Source: Telmatactis stephensoni (Eukaryota > Cnidaria > Anthozoa > Actiniaria > Isophelliidae). From it: a DNA stretch of 64,000 nt. The stretch spans positions 682,001 to 746,000 of the forward strand of contig JALIZF010001826.1 of assembly GCA_029948255.1 (NCBI GenBank), read 5' to 3'. The notes below the pieces were generated by a model, which was not told where the DNA came from, made no database searches, and saw only the letters and a program-made list of their open reading frames with translations. Position numbers and translations under genes: made by a program. Shown here in pieces: positions 47,889 to 60,713 of this stretch (its first letter is position 1; every line of letters starts with the position of its first letter).

Positions 47889-48153
47889 GCAAAGTTAATA
47901 GAGTGGAATGGTTAGGCAACCCATTGTTCTATCTTTTTGTTCACTTTTTCTAACCGTGAAAGTGCACAAAACAAAAGCATTCCTGCATATATTAGACAAT
48001 CAGCCAATGAAAACGTTTGGGTCAGTTCAATCAAGCATAATAAATGACGGTAAAACAAAAGATTGTGCACTCTCAAAGCCCTACTCAACATCCATGTTTG
48101 CTCCATTGAATAGAACAATGGGTTGCCTAACCACTCCACTCTATTAACTTTGT
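47889..48153. mobile_element. Palindromic MITE, ~265 bp
   Basis: GCAAAGTTAATAGAGTGGAA ... CCACTCTATTAACTTTG, with inner arms GGTTAGGCAACCCATTGTTC and GAACAATGGGTTGCCTAACC. Confidence 0.85.
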
Positions 48154-49479
48154 CCCGAGGAACTCGAACGATAACAGAAAATCTGTAAAGAGGCTTTGTA
48201 GAACACAGGAAGAGTGCCCGGCGATGTAACTTTGGCATTTGGAAGCAAAACATAGATCACTAAACTAACAGCAATAGAAGAACACAATCGACCGTACGCC
48301 AGTACGCCATGACACATATCATGACGCAGTGGTTTCTACACATTGTTTAGGCCAATCATAAGGTTTCTCATTCAAATTGAAATTAATTCGCATTTATGTT
48401 TTTTAAAGAGCGATTTTTTAAACGAGCGAATTAATACCATATGATTACCTATACTGAAACACTATATTACCGAGTAAAAAGATAGAATTTTCTCAATGAA
48501 CCCATTTAAGTTTCATCACTTTCTCAGCGTTTTAACTCCCGATAAAACACTCGCATCCGTTTTTGATATATTACATAAAATCAGCAACTGCGTGTTGTAG
48601 TAATAACTATATCTACAATCATTGCCAGAATTGTTGGCACGATTTTGTCTCGATGCGCGTGTACAGTGGATGGTAATAAGTTTGGCTCCCCCCACGCCCC
48701 CTGCTCAATGTTGCTGTTAAAAACCCGACACTTACTATTCGTCAATCAGCCCAGCTTACCTTTTAGCTACCAGCAACATTCTACAGGGGGTGGGGGTCCA
48801 ATAATTTGGCCGCAAAGTGTATAATATAAAATGAGAGCACCGTCGGCTTCCTGGAAGATTAGCTCAGCTAAAGGAACTACCGACGTCAAACAAGGTCCTT
48901 TACCTTTACCTTTTTTTTAGCTCGTTGTGTAAAATGTACCGTTATATTAGAGAATGATAGCGTGAATAATGACCTAAGTACCATATTTTTTACGGTATAT
49001 GTAGCATCTTTTGTAACAGTTTTGTCCCAAGAGATTGTTCTCTGGCTCGTTCATTATATTAAATTCTATAAACTTACATGGTAGTGAAGAAGTACTACGC
49101 TAGTCGTGTGAAATATTTACAATAACAGCGTTAACATTCACGTTCTTTAGCACAGCATAGCATAGCATGGCATAGCATAGCATAGCATAGCAATCTCTAA
49201 TCTCGCGATCTGATTGGTTGATTACAGTGTGTCAATAAGAGGACAGAAACGCTGATGCGTTTCGGCGCGCGCGTTCGTTCTGTTGCCCTGTTTGATAAGG
49301 ATTTTTAACTTTTATCTCAAATAAATTGTTGTAAAAAACGAAGGCTAGCCCTTTCCCTCCTCAAGAACCGGAACCCCCACACGGTCTAGTCTGAGAGACG
49401 GGGCCCGGAGCTACACCAGGCTAGGTGTACAACGGCCTACACGGCCTATTGATCGGTGTTTTGAAAAGCAAAGCAGATT
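48154..49479. other. No gene recognised
   Basis: Non-coding between the LINE/MITE cluster and the lipoxygenase gene. It holds C/G-rich patches near 48680-48800 (CCCCCCACGCCCCCTGC, ACAGGGGGTGGGGG), an AAAGGTAAAGGTAAAGGACC block (minus strand, ~48895-48915) common in interspersed repeats, and a short CATAG microsatellite at 49153-49191. Confidence 0.45.
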
Positions 49480-49765
49480 TTTCAAATGGAACGGAACACA
49501 ACATACTACTCGCATGTCTCTGTACTGTGATAGAAACACGATGGGAGATGTATATAGAGCAAGGGAAAAGCAAGCTTAGGAACACGAGGCGTAAACGAGC
49601 GTTTCTTTTGCTTTTCGAGTGCACTACATCTTACAGAGTGTTTATATCACAGTGCAGAGACATAAGCGATCGTTTCATATTGCTTTTGTAAATATTTTCG
49701 ACGTGTTTGTACAAGCTATGTCTCTGTCCTCTGATATAAACATGGTAGCCAGCCAATCAGCGCGC
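49480..49765. repeat. Imperfect foldback repeat, copy 1
   Basis: CATGTCTCTGTACTGTGATA at 49513 is mirrored by TATCACAGTGCAGAGACATA at 49646. The AAGCTTAGGAACACGAGG and CATCTTACAGAGTGTTTATA blocks and the terminal GGTAGCCAGCCAATC block recur at 52786-53410, where the copy is interrupted by a MITE and a SINE. Confidence 0.65.
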
Positions 49766-49993
49766 GCATTATATCTCAAATATTTTATAATTTTCTTTAA
49801 TGAATGAAGATTCAATAATAAATAACAGCGAGCTGTATGGTCTGTAAGAGACGAAATGTTGCCACTAATTGAACTTTGATACTTATTAAAATAAGTATAC
49901 TTTCAGGAATGTAAGCGAAGCTTATGGTCGTATTTCAGAGTAATAAGCCTCTGAGTCATGAATTAGCCTCAGGACAATCGGATCAATTATTCT

Positions 49994-52900
49994 TTAAATA
50001 GCCACGCTGTTTGGTACTCTTTCTGGCAGCAGATAAATGTATGGCCACTCCAAGGACTTGTTCCTGTTCTTGATGGCGTCGGAAACTTTCTGAAGATTGT
50101 CTTGGAACTTGGAAACAGTTTCGAGTGTTTTAGAATCAACGAACAGTCCGTTGGAATAATCTCCCAGGAATTTCTGTCAAGAAATGGAATTACAAAAATA
50201 CAATTATATAAATAAATAAACAGCAGCAATACAAAACCATTTATGGCATGTATGGCGAGTCAAATTCGTTTCCCAACAAAGTTTCGTCGCTGATTTGTCC
50301 AATTTATAATTTAGTATTGTCAATAAACTAAGCATAGTATCAAGACAAAAGCGGCTTAATTTTACAGTAAACGAAGAACGCGTTTTTTTTGTAAATGTGC
50401 ATTTATACAGGATTTTGCACGTGATTTTCACAGAACATCGAGGACTTTTGGTGCATGCAGTGCAGTTGTCAGGAAAAGCCCGCCGACTACATTATAGTTA
50501 GCTAGTCTGGTCGGAACAGCCGCTCTTCGCGTGAATCAGTGACTAATGAAAAGATCTAATTGTTCAGATCTATATTAGATCTTTAAACAAACAAATTATT
50601 AAAGGAACAAACCTCATCTTCTGCAAAACGTGTGAGGGTGTACATTGTTCCAATATGCCATCCTGTCTGCCACTTGCTGGGAAGAGTGTTCATGATTCTC
50701 TTCATGGTCGTCTCTCCTTTCTTCGTGGGAGGCGGGAGTTGCATTGTAGGAGGAGCATTGGGGATGAACGCGTACACGTCAAGTTGACCAAAGTTTACTG
50801 CCGCATGCTGGCATGAACATGTAAATATAACACGTGTTAGAAGCTGAATGAGATCGTCACGTGACTCGAGCGAATCTGGGAACTTGTGGTCTACTTCCTC
50901 CTTTGTTGATGTAAAGCCGTTGTCATGTACGTCTTTGACCCACGCCTGTATCTCTGCATCTTGAATGACGTCTTCATTATCGTGGTAGTACAGATGAACA
51001 ATATCACTGATGAATTTGTTTATCTCATTCCATAGCTGGAGTGCATCATCTCTACGGGAAATAAAAATGGAATAGAAGAGAGTTAATTTTAGATATAGAA
51101 TGTATAAGATTAATCAAAGACGGGAATATGCAGAATTGTTCAACGATTTCATCAAAGGTAATCCTAACTTTACCGGTAGTAGAAATTTGGGAGCTTTTCT
51201 CGGTCAGTCAGCCCTCTCTTTTCAAGATCTGCTGGGATATCTACCATGTCCCAACTGAACTGCTTGTAAAATTTCTGAATAAGTTCAAGATGACCTCCTC
51301 CTCCGATGCTAAGAGTAACATCAGTAATACCACCTTCGTTGATGAGCTCCTTTCTGCCAAGTGTGTTGATGGCAATAATGGACCGAATGTGAGGAAATAA
51401 AAGCTTAAAAACTGGATGGATGGATGGTAAGTTTCTCCATGCAGCCACAGCAAAGCATTCCATGATGAGATGTGTTCTCAGTAAGTGTGTTACCATCTAG
51501 ACGAGAAAAGAAATAGAATAATTTGTTATGATTCATTGCAGTATTTCGGCTTTTCGCATATTCCCAAATTTACAAATAATACTGAAACCCTGGCCTGGAG
51601 TTTAATTCGGATGGGGCGACTAGTTTGAATAGAAATATGTTTGTTCCATACCTGATGAATCTGTAAATCTGCAGATTTTACCCACATTTTAACAAACAGC
51701 CAATCCTGTTTGTCATCATTTGGAGTCCAAATCGGATTTTCGTCGCTCGGTTTCTGGAAGAGTTGAATGGCAATGGGCACTAGATCTCCTTTTTTGTTCA
51801 CATACAGTAAAACCAATGGTTCTGTGACGTATCGAGTTTTATTTGTACCATGACCGTTACGTCGAATGCCTTCAATAATGGAGTAGTCAGCCATGTAGAT
51901 ATGACCAGCCTTTAAAAGGCAAAGACAAGATATAACAATATTGCATGTATGACCTGTAATCCAAGTCATCCAATATGTCGTCTTCATTCAACCACACATA
52001 CCTTGATCTCTTCTTCCAAAGCCAACCCACGATCCAAACATTTTTCAACGTCAGCTTGAGTGACTGGAAACCGTTCGGGTAGTTTGTTACATCTTTCGAT
52101 CATCATTGGATTGGTTCCATTCAAGTACTGCATACCGAAGACAGAATCTTCCATCCAAGCATCTCCCTCAGCATATTTAGGTTTATCACTGACAACCCAA
52201 CCTACAAATTAGTACGAATTCGCTTTTAGTTCCTAATAATGGCGCATTCTTGGTGTACCGCAGAAAATTTCCATAAGGCATTAGAAAGAAAAGCTTACTT
52301 CAAAAACTCAAAGTTATACAGTAGAGCAAACGCTACATGTGAAAGCTTTAGGATCTTTTAAATTCTTAATCAATGAAAGGCATCAATATCTTACTCGAGT
52401 ACATTTTCTTGTATTCATCAAATGATCCCCAGTTTTCTACTAAAGTCATTAAATATGAAAGACCAAGGTTAATTCCAGCGTGGATGCGACCAGCATTGAA
52501 CGACTTCTGAGAAGGATCAGAGAATTGCGAGTTCATTGGGATGTGATCATGTTCCTTTGCATCAATGCATCCTGGGGAATGAGCGAGTTTTTCGTTCTCA
52601 GGAAGCCATCTATATTCTTTCTGACGTTCTTGAATTTGCAGCTGTCGTTCGATCTTTACAATCTCAGGCTGTTGATGTTGAGGCAACAGTCCTTTAGAAC
52701 AAACAATCATAAGAAATTCATTAATTTTCAAAACCCACATTCTCAATTTCATTTGTATTCTAATTCTTTTAAGGAATATAGAACGCGCCCGTATGTCTCT
52801 ATGCTATGGTATAAGCACCGACTGTACATGTAACTCACAAGAAGCTTAGGAAAACGAGGTGTGCTGGGCCCGGTTGTTCGAAAGCCGATTAGCGCTAATC

Positions 52901-55900
52901 CCGGGTTAACTCTAAAGAAAACATTCGGATTTAATCCTGGGTTAACGCTAATCCACTTTCGAACAACCGGGCCCAGCTCTACATCTTCCAGAGAGTGTTT
53001 GTATCACAGTAAAGAGACAAAAGCGTCGTTTTATATCGCTCAGTTTTATTAAATAACTTCGTTTTTGTGCGAGTCATCCTTTGCGATAATCACGGTAGGA
53101 GCAAGGATGGCACAGTTGGATAGTGCGCGGCCTTCAATGCGAGAGGTCCCGAGTTCGATCCCCAGTGACTTCACATCTTTGTTTCGACTTCTTTCCTTTC
53201 CGTGTAGCTTTAATTAGCTTTAAATACCCTTAAAACGGAGCGCTGATGGAGAGAGAGGGGGTAACGTAAAGGGCGCACCTTCGAACGCTTGATACATGAG
53301 CCTGTGGCTCGGGAGATCTGAGCAACCACTCCTCGCGATTTCGAAGTAAAATATTAGCCTTTGCCTTTTGCATTGCCTTTTTTGGTAGCCAGCCAATCGG
53401 CGCCATTGTTACATTTCAAATGTTTTAGGTTACAATACATTTGCATTGCATTTGTACTGCAACTACCAGAATAACTGGCCACTTTCTTTTGGGTGATTAG
53501 TGCCAAATGTTCTACTATTCTCAAGAAGGAATAAATATTAAGTAAGAAAGAAAATTCTTCCTATTGCCATTCAAATGCTTATGGTAAACACCATCATTGA
53601 GGTCACGATTGTGTTCGCGTTACTGTATGCCATATTCATAGGACATATATTCTTTCTTTCTTGTTCAGATTTTTTCCCTCTTGAGAACAGCAGAACAATT
53701 GCCACTAACGACTTTACAAAAGAAAGTGAGTGAGCAAAGCATTCTAGTAGTTGTAGTCAAATGACACTTTGCAAATGGTGATCTATTTTTTCGAGAGCTA
53801 TTAATTCTATAAATACCTCCACCGTGGAAAGCAACCATTTCTCTCAAAACCCAAGAGTAACAGGGAAACTCGTATGGTTTATCACATCCTTCCTTGAGAA
53901 TCGTCACCTTGTTTAGGAACCAATCAGGATTTTGGACTGCCGCGCCTCCTCTGTCGTTATGAAAACGAATGAAATAAAGATCACCAACGTCCATGGTCTT
54001 GATGCGGTATTCATCAGTCCGTCCCCTTTCAAAATCGTCATGTAAGCGTTTGTCCAAAGCAATGTTATCAGTACGTCCTTTGGATCCTGTTCATAAAAGA
54101 AAACAATCGATTTGTACAAGTCATATAGCTATTAAGATAATCGTAGTGCTGACGTGTTTATCTCTTTCAGTGGAATCTTTGTTAAAAGTTTAAAACGATG
54201 CGCCGCAAATGATTACTGATTAATGATACATCGGTTACTATTACTAGGCTAGTAAACGAAACAATTAAAAAAGCGACTTTCATGTCAAAAATATATTCAG
54301 ATCCCCCGGAGGTCAAAGAGCTTTTCCTCTGTGAATAGATTATTGGATCGCATTTTTCTTCTGTACCATCGATTGCCTTCATCCACGAGATGCAAAAATC
54401 TACAGCTAAGTCAATACCTGTCATTGATATGGAAATATTAGCGTCTGTTCCTGCATTTTTCACATCTCCAGTCTCGATCTGAATCATGTATGTGCACACG
54501 TTGTCGTTTTCACTGTGCCGACTTTTTAACAAGCGCATTTTCTGGCTTCGCTTGTACACGTGTTTTCTGTAGTATGAAATACATTTAAAGTCGTGTATTG
54601 ACTCAGGTGGACCAACAATACCCAACGAATGTGGCTTATTAGCGATATTGAATTTGGTACGCTCAATGACGTCATCAGCAAGCATTGTTGTAATAACGAC
54701 ATCGGCAAGGTCCATCCAAGGATGAGTAGCCTCGCCCCAGGCCTTAGATGAATTAAGAATGTGTGGACTGTCATTTGGTTTGACATCGTGAAGCTGAAGT
54801 TGTACTTTGTAGTGGATTGATCCTTCGAGAAGACGATCTTCATATTCCTTTTTAAGGTAATCTTTGGGACGCTTTTCGTCGGGATAACGGTCTCGCTCCC
54901 TGAGAAATATATATTCATTATATTATAGCATTTAATTTCCATCTAAGGCATATCACAAGTTGACTTCTCTGATGATGAACGATGATGAAAGATATCGAAA
55001 TATGCCGTTATATAGTACATTATAGTATTTATCTTCCATGTTTTCTTGTTTACTCATCTTTCTTTTTCAAGTAGTAAGGTATATAACATCTACAAATGCT
55101 TACCACGCTTTTCGTTGTTCTTCTTCACTAAGTAATCCTGTTTCTGGTCGTCCTTCTGCGTTAATCATCCTGTACTTGACATAGCGTTTCTTCCCATCCT
55201 TGGCTGTAAAAGTATCGGCTACTTGCGAATAATAGATCTGGTCAGTGTGTGAGTCAGGGGCTCGGCGAAGTCCATCGATGTTCGTGTGAAGACTGTACCA
55301 AAAAGAAAACATACAGAGATTTCCTAGATCGTTCTTTGACCTACTTTCTGTATGAAAAAGTATTCGCTTGAAAGAAAACAATATATATTATCAAACGGCC
55401 TTTTGTAGTAATATACAAAAGGTAAAACACGAAAAGCTTATAGATACGTCTAGTTGAGTTGGTAGCTCAAAAAGCTTTGACTGGATGATCAATAGGCCAC
55501 GTTCGATATATATATATCAACATTCTAGCACGATAGTAAGGCTTTCAGGAATAAAACTACTGAAATACCACCTAACTATAAGAAGCAAGTGGATACAATT
55601 TTGGAAATTCTACAGTAACATTGTTGGGTTGTGAACTAATTTTCCTACCAAAATTCTGAAAACATGCCATTAGGTAGAATCGTCAATCACGGCACTTTCA
55701 GTTTATTCGTGACACAAATGGTACTCGGCAGTCATATTTTTGTATCTACCTTACGTACCATACGATCCAAGCTTCACAGTCAAGCCAGAACTTTAAGATC
55801 TCAAACGTGGCCTATTGTAAAATCTTTCCTAAAGCGTGAAGGTCCTTAAAGGTCACAATAAAAGAAAATAAAGTGACTACACATGATTTAGAAGGCAATT

Positions 55901-58900
55901 TGAAATAAAACAAGAGTAAAATGGCAAACATTTTTAACTCACTATATTGGATTGAGAAGCAAATATTCTTTGAACGTCATTTTTCCTCTTGCAACATTTA
56001 ATGGATCCCATATAGATTGAGTGGCAATAAAAATACCACAACGTCCAGTTGACATGATCAAATCAAATGGAGACTCGCCGTCGCTGTCCGCGAACTTCAA
56101 GGAAGCACTTCTGAAGTCTGACGCCGCACCATCATCAAAGCGAATGTTTGAATGGCGAAGACGAACAGGAAATATTCGTCCTGGAGTAAAGAAGTCATGT
56201 TCTGGAAACTCTGGATTGTCAACAATTTGTACTTTCCCAAATGCTCCAAAACCAAATGGATGTGTAGCACGTTTATGTGTCAGAGCAGCTTTCAAACCAA
56301 ATGCTGTCTTCATTTTGGACAAGTCTAGCTTCAACTTTGATTTGCTGAAAATTCCTGGAGGTGGAGGATCCTATGGGAGGTAAGTAAAATGGGAGTGAGA
56401 AATGTGTGGCACATAATATTAATCTTTGCAGCCTAAAAATGGTTTAAAAAGAAACATCTACTACTATATCTTTCGAGTTAAAATCATTAGTACTAAAATC
56501 ATTAGAACTGTGTAAATTTAAAATAGAGCTTGCTTATTTAGGGCATTGTTAGTGCGGAAAACTACATACTTTTAAGAGACACGCTGTATGCATTTCACTG
56601 AGACAGGGCGAACAATTTCGTTTTGGGATTAAACCATCGCGGGACATCAAGTTATTTTATGCTTAAACAAGAGTTTCTACCGGAGAAAACATAAAGATCA
56701 TTTGGTCTCGATCAAACTGAATTTAATTGCAGTATCAATAAGTGTTAGTACTCTCCTTTCCCGCGGTAAATTTCGTGATCTGTGTATCGCGGTAAATTTC
56801 GATCCGGGATGGAATTTCGTCTTGATGTTTGAGACAGGGATATAATAGTGCTATGTTGACACAGCTTAAATAGCTGTTATAAAAAGCCACAAAAAGTCCC
56901 GGGTCAAAGCTGTATGTAAACAATAAGAAAGCAATGACTGCACACCGAGGTGAAGCTCCTTCCAAGGGGGGATAGCCCTTGTAAAAGCACTACATTATAA
57001 TATAGATTTTTTTTTCATATCCAAGCATTGTACAATGCTAAAAGTATTTCGTTCAGAATGTTTAGGTTGTTTGTAGTTGGTCTAGGTTGATAAAAGTCAA
57101 ATTAATGTGTAGTCTAAAGTGAAAATTTGACTTCAAAATGAAGTTTAGCCCTCCAGTCGCTCATTTGCCATATACATTCATTACATTCACCTTGAAAAGT
57201 TGTTAAATTTAAATAAAAACACAAGATAAATAAACAACTTTGTACAATTCCAAAGACAGTTTTTTTAAACAGGCAATTTGTACTGGTTAGATCAGAGTAT
57301 AACTCAATTTGCTTTTACCAGTGTTAAATTTAATTTAAATTCAATAATTTAAATTAAAACTGGCAAGTAGGGCTAGTGTTTGGTACCTTTAGCTATTATT
57401 ACTCGTTATTGAAAAAAGTCTCCACTTAATTATTTACTGGTGTCATAAAAACAGGTCAAAATATCAACCATTACAATAGCTAACTTTGCACACTGTAAGT
57501 ACCTACATTCCTGGAATAATTAGTTTGGGACAGGCTGGATTTTGCGCATCCCTGACCCTACCAACGCCCTCCCCTTCATCCTCCGCTCAATGTTGTCTTT
57601 CACTTGGGACTGGGAAAGACGGTCAGACATTTTACATATTATTTAAAGAGTATGTCTCAGTGCAATTTAAGCCTTGTTATACTAGTTCATTTATAGAATG
57701 CGATATGTAAGATCTCGAATTGTGGTTGGGACGACGTCCTAATGAATTAAATATGATCGTTCATCATTTTACTTGAATAATGAACACCTTTACCCACACT
57801 GCTGTTTAATCATTAACAACTAACCTATGATAGGTAATGTGAAATTGACCAACATTTATAAACTTTTTTTATTGTTTTATTTTTTAGTTAATTTTGCTAC
57901 CCGTCATAAAATAGAGAAACAGGCATGGCTGAATTATGTTACAATGTAAAGCACTCTTTAGCTTAAATCAAAAGCCACAGCTTGTGTGTTGCTTTGTTTC
58001 AGTTGTTTATTTCAGATCCTCCATCAGCATTTTTGCTTTCGTTTTGAATTATTTGGCACACTATAACATGCCGCAAAGCAATGAACTTCACCGTAAGATA
58101 CTGAACTGAAGATAATTGATAGGAAGTCGGTCAATATAGCAGCTGTTGTGACCGCCCCTTTCTCTAGTACAACAGGCCTTTACCAATTATTTTTAATGGT
58201 CCCTTCTGTAATTGACCATACACACCTTGAATAAAACTCTTTGAAAACATACAAGCGAACACATTCACGAAAGTAAAAAGGTTGAAAGAACGCCGCGCGG
58301 GAGAACGAGGTATCAGTACGGGATGAGACATACTAATCAAAACGTCGGCAAATACTGTCTTGTTTTTTGTTTGTTTGTTTGTTTAATTTTTGTTTTGCAC
58401 TAGTTTGATAAGCATGATCTATATAAGAATAATATACAATACGTGTACAGTAAATTAATGCAGGTTTGAAACTGTCACAGCCATTGACGCACAATGCACA
58501 ATAAAGGATTTTCATCAAACCATTAATCAGAACCAACCTTGTTGTTTTCCTCCATTTTCTTGTTAAACTCTTCTTCCCCTTTCCATTCTTTGTACAACTC
58601 AAATCCAAGATTACTCCCTGCGAAACCAAAGGAACGGTAAGTGATTGATCTAGACATCAAAGTGAATTTGTTGTGTTGGCTTTTTTCCACCATAAATGAA
58701 ATACGAAAGGCGTTACTTACACTCTGTACGCTGTACCATCATCACTGCCCTTTGTTCTTTTGCACTATAGAGAAAAGCACAACAATTAATGTCTATTTAA
58801 TGTTATACTGACAGCTACTGATAATCAAAAGTGCATTGAAATGGCATACAAGTACTGAAGTGTGATCCGTAGTGCAGTGGCTTTTATGCATGCAGAGTCG

Positions 58901-60713
58901 TAAAATGATTCATTAAAACAGGGATATAACCACAAAATGTTTCAGCTGTGAGATTTTTAATAACTGAAGTCAGTGGTTAAGAGCTTGCCTTCAGGAAAAA
59001 TACCACATGAGTTTCATTTTTCAGAGTGTGGTATTATTTTTCTCAAAAAGCGGTCACATACAAGTCAAACAACTTGCTGTCTTTATGACCATGCACGAGC
59101 TACATATTGAGACATCCAAATGTTACCCCCTACATAGATTTCTAAAATCATGCAACGAAACAAAAATACGAGGCTGCATTTTTTGCCGTGACTTATTGGA
59201 TCGAAAATCACCTTGTTTAGCACAAAACCTTCTCATTTATATGTCGATTTGAGCCCATTTTAGCAGAGACTTTTAAATGGATTTTAAACCAAGTATTGAC
59301 AGCTCTTTGAACTAAATTTTTAACCAAAAACCAAACCAAACAAATCAAACAAGCAACACCAACAACAACAAAAAACACGAATATTAGGCTTAATAAAAAA
59401 TAAGGCGTTTTATTTGCTGTTTGTTTTAATTTAAGGCATTTTGAAGATTATAAAAAGCCACATTGTTTTTATTCGTTTATAAACTTTATCCATTTGTTTA
59501 TCATCTGTTTTGGTATCTCACAGATGTTCAAGGGGAACTTAAGTAATTACATGCTAATTACAATATGTTTACATCTAGTTGTCTCTGACTGAAACTTTAA
59601 TGGGAAATAGACGTTTCGACTAAATTTCAAGCCTTCGTCAGTATACTTGTTCAAGGAGAACCAGTGACTTTTTTATGTTTTATTTTCAAACATAAGACAC
59701 GTGCTAAAATCATGAACAAATGAAATTAAAATGAACATGAATCCTTGCTGTAACTTCCCTTGCTAATAGCGAGTGATGAGAACTGAGGGAGTTAAAAATG
59801 GGAAAAAGGAGAGGGAGTATCCCTTTTTCCCTTTTTCCCGTTCTCTCCTTATTTCCAGTTCTCTCCTTATTTCCAGTTATAAATGCCTGCTCAATGGAGC
59901 ATTTAAGATTTTCACATTAAAAAACATATCAGTACATAAAAGAGTGTTAAAATATTCGTACTTTACACTTTCCGGTCACGACGCCTCACATTGTTTTATT
60001 TCCCCTGACATCGTGTTCCAGCATGTAAAAGCAATTAGTCATTCTACAGCTACTGAACTTTGCTGATATCGGTCTATCACGCCACCGACAGTTTTTGTGT
60101 TCATATCACAGCATGTCAAAGCCCTTTCTTACTACAAAAGAAGTGTCTCAGTTGTCTGTGTATGCTTCTGGAAAGCCTTATCTTGTTTCGTTTGTTTTGG
60201 TTTGTTTTGGATTTTTGATTGAAAACTGTAAGTAGCATGGGGCCGGGGCAGGCGGTGTAATTTGCACTTCTGTGACCTCATTCGATTCCCGGCAATTTGA
60301 ACTGTCTGAATCCTGGTGCTCAATTTGAACAAAGTTTGTTTGGAGTGTAATTTTTCCTTTGCCACAGTGGTAATTTTAAGTCCTAGTGCTCGTGTGCCCT
60401 CCCAAACTTCTTATCCGATAAATCACGAGCTTACATAAATGTGATATGCCGAAAAATTTCTAAGCTTCTTCAGAGGGCTATCCAATAAATGAAGAAACAT
60501 TTTGAAGACGTTTGAAAACAAAACGTGCCTGAATCACAGGTCTGTATTTGAAAACATTTGCAGGAAAATCTTGTTTTGTTTATTTCATGTGCTGCTTACT
60601 GACGTCTTTTAGAAATGATTTTACGTGAATCCTTTTCGCATATTAACTTACCTTTCAATGCTGACTCGCAACGTTTCCAAATCTGCTGCAAGGATTGGAG
60701 ACGAAAACCTCGA
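49994..60713 (-). CDS. AOS-LOX: Allene oxide synthase-lipoxygenase fusion protein
   Basis: Thirteen minus-strand exons keep one frame for 1083 residues: 60713-60652, 58764-58721, 58617-58538, 56370-55943, 55292-55104, 54899-54418, 54086-53817, 52691-52395, 52201-52002, 51909-51652, 51496-51174, 51051-50613, 50173-49994. The start may be the Met pair in exon 2 or lie further upstream. Order: catalase-related heme domain (distal ATHPFGFGAFG with the Thr-His pair of coral allene oxide synthase; proximal RKHVY, Arg and Tyr heme ligands), PLAT domain (QIETGDVKNAGTDA), then lipoxygenase with iron ligands HLLRTH, CQHAAVNF and the C-terminal Ile of VPNSVAI. By family the lipoxygenase half makes an 8R-hydroperoxide of arachidonate and the heme half turns it into an allene oxide. 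One pocket residue differs: the distal Asn is Ser (IMSTG). Confidence 0.93.
52864..52976. mobile_element. Palindromic MITE, 113 bp
   Basis: CTGGGCCCGGTTGTTCGAAA and TTTCGAACAACCGGGCCCAG, with inner GATTAGCGCTAATCCCGGGTTAA and its near-complement. Confidence 0.88.
53099..53385 (+). mobile_element. tRNA-derived SINE
   Basis: A box GATGGCACAGTTGG and B box GAGTTCGATCCCC at tRNA spacing, no pairing acceptor stem, then a ~200-bp body ending in a GCCTTTGCCTTTTGCATTGCC repeat-like tail. Confidence 0.6.
56371..58537. other. Intron 3 of the AOS-LOX gene
   Basis: No exon or transposon coding sequence recognised. The frame at 57486-57710 shows no motif. (GTTT)n lies at ~58360-58385. Confidence 0.5.
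58765..60651. other. Intron 1 of the AOS-LOX gene
   Basis: No exon recognised. Near 59605-59640, GACGTTTCGACTAAATTTCAAGCCTTCGTC resembles the ACGAAGGC/CGAAACGTC end motifs of Penelope-like or related retroelements, too short to call. Confidence 0.45.

Larger units (their letters stand above)
52786..53410. repeat. Foldback repeat, copy 2, with nested MITE and SINE
   Basis: Shares AAGCTTAGG...ACGAGG, CTACATCTTCCAGAGAGTGT, TATCACAG and GGTAGCCAGCCAATC blocks with 49480-49765, in the same order, but with insertions at 52864-52976 and 53099-53385. Lies between exons 7 and 8 of the fusion gene. Confidence 0.6.

Noticed and set aside
53099..53172. A tRNA gene
   Set aside because: Same reason: internal promoter boxes without a folding acceptor stem, followed by a SINE-like body.
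59580..59660. Penelope-like element end
   Set aside because: Only a short motif resemblance; no coding region or repeats nearby.
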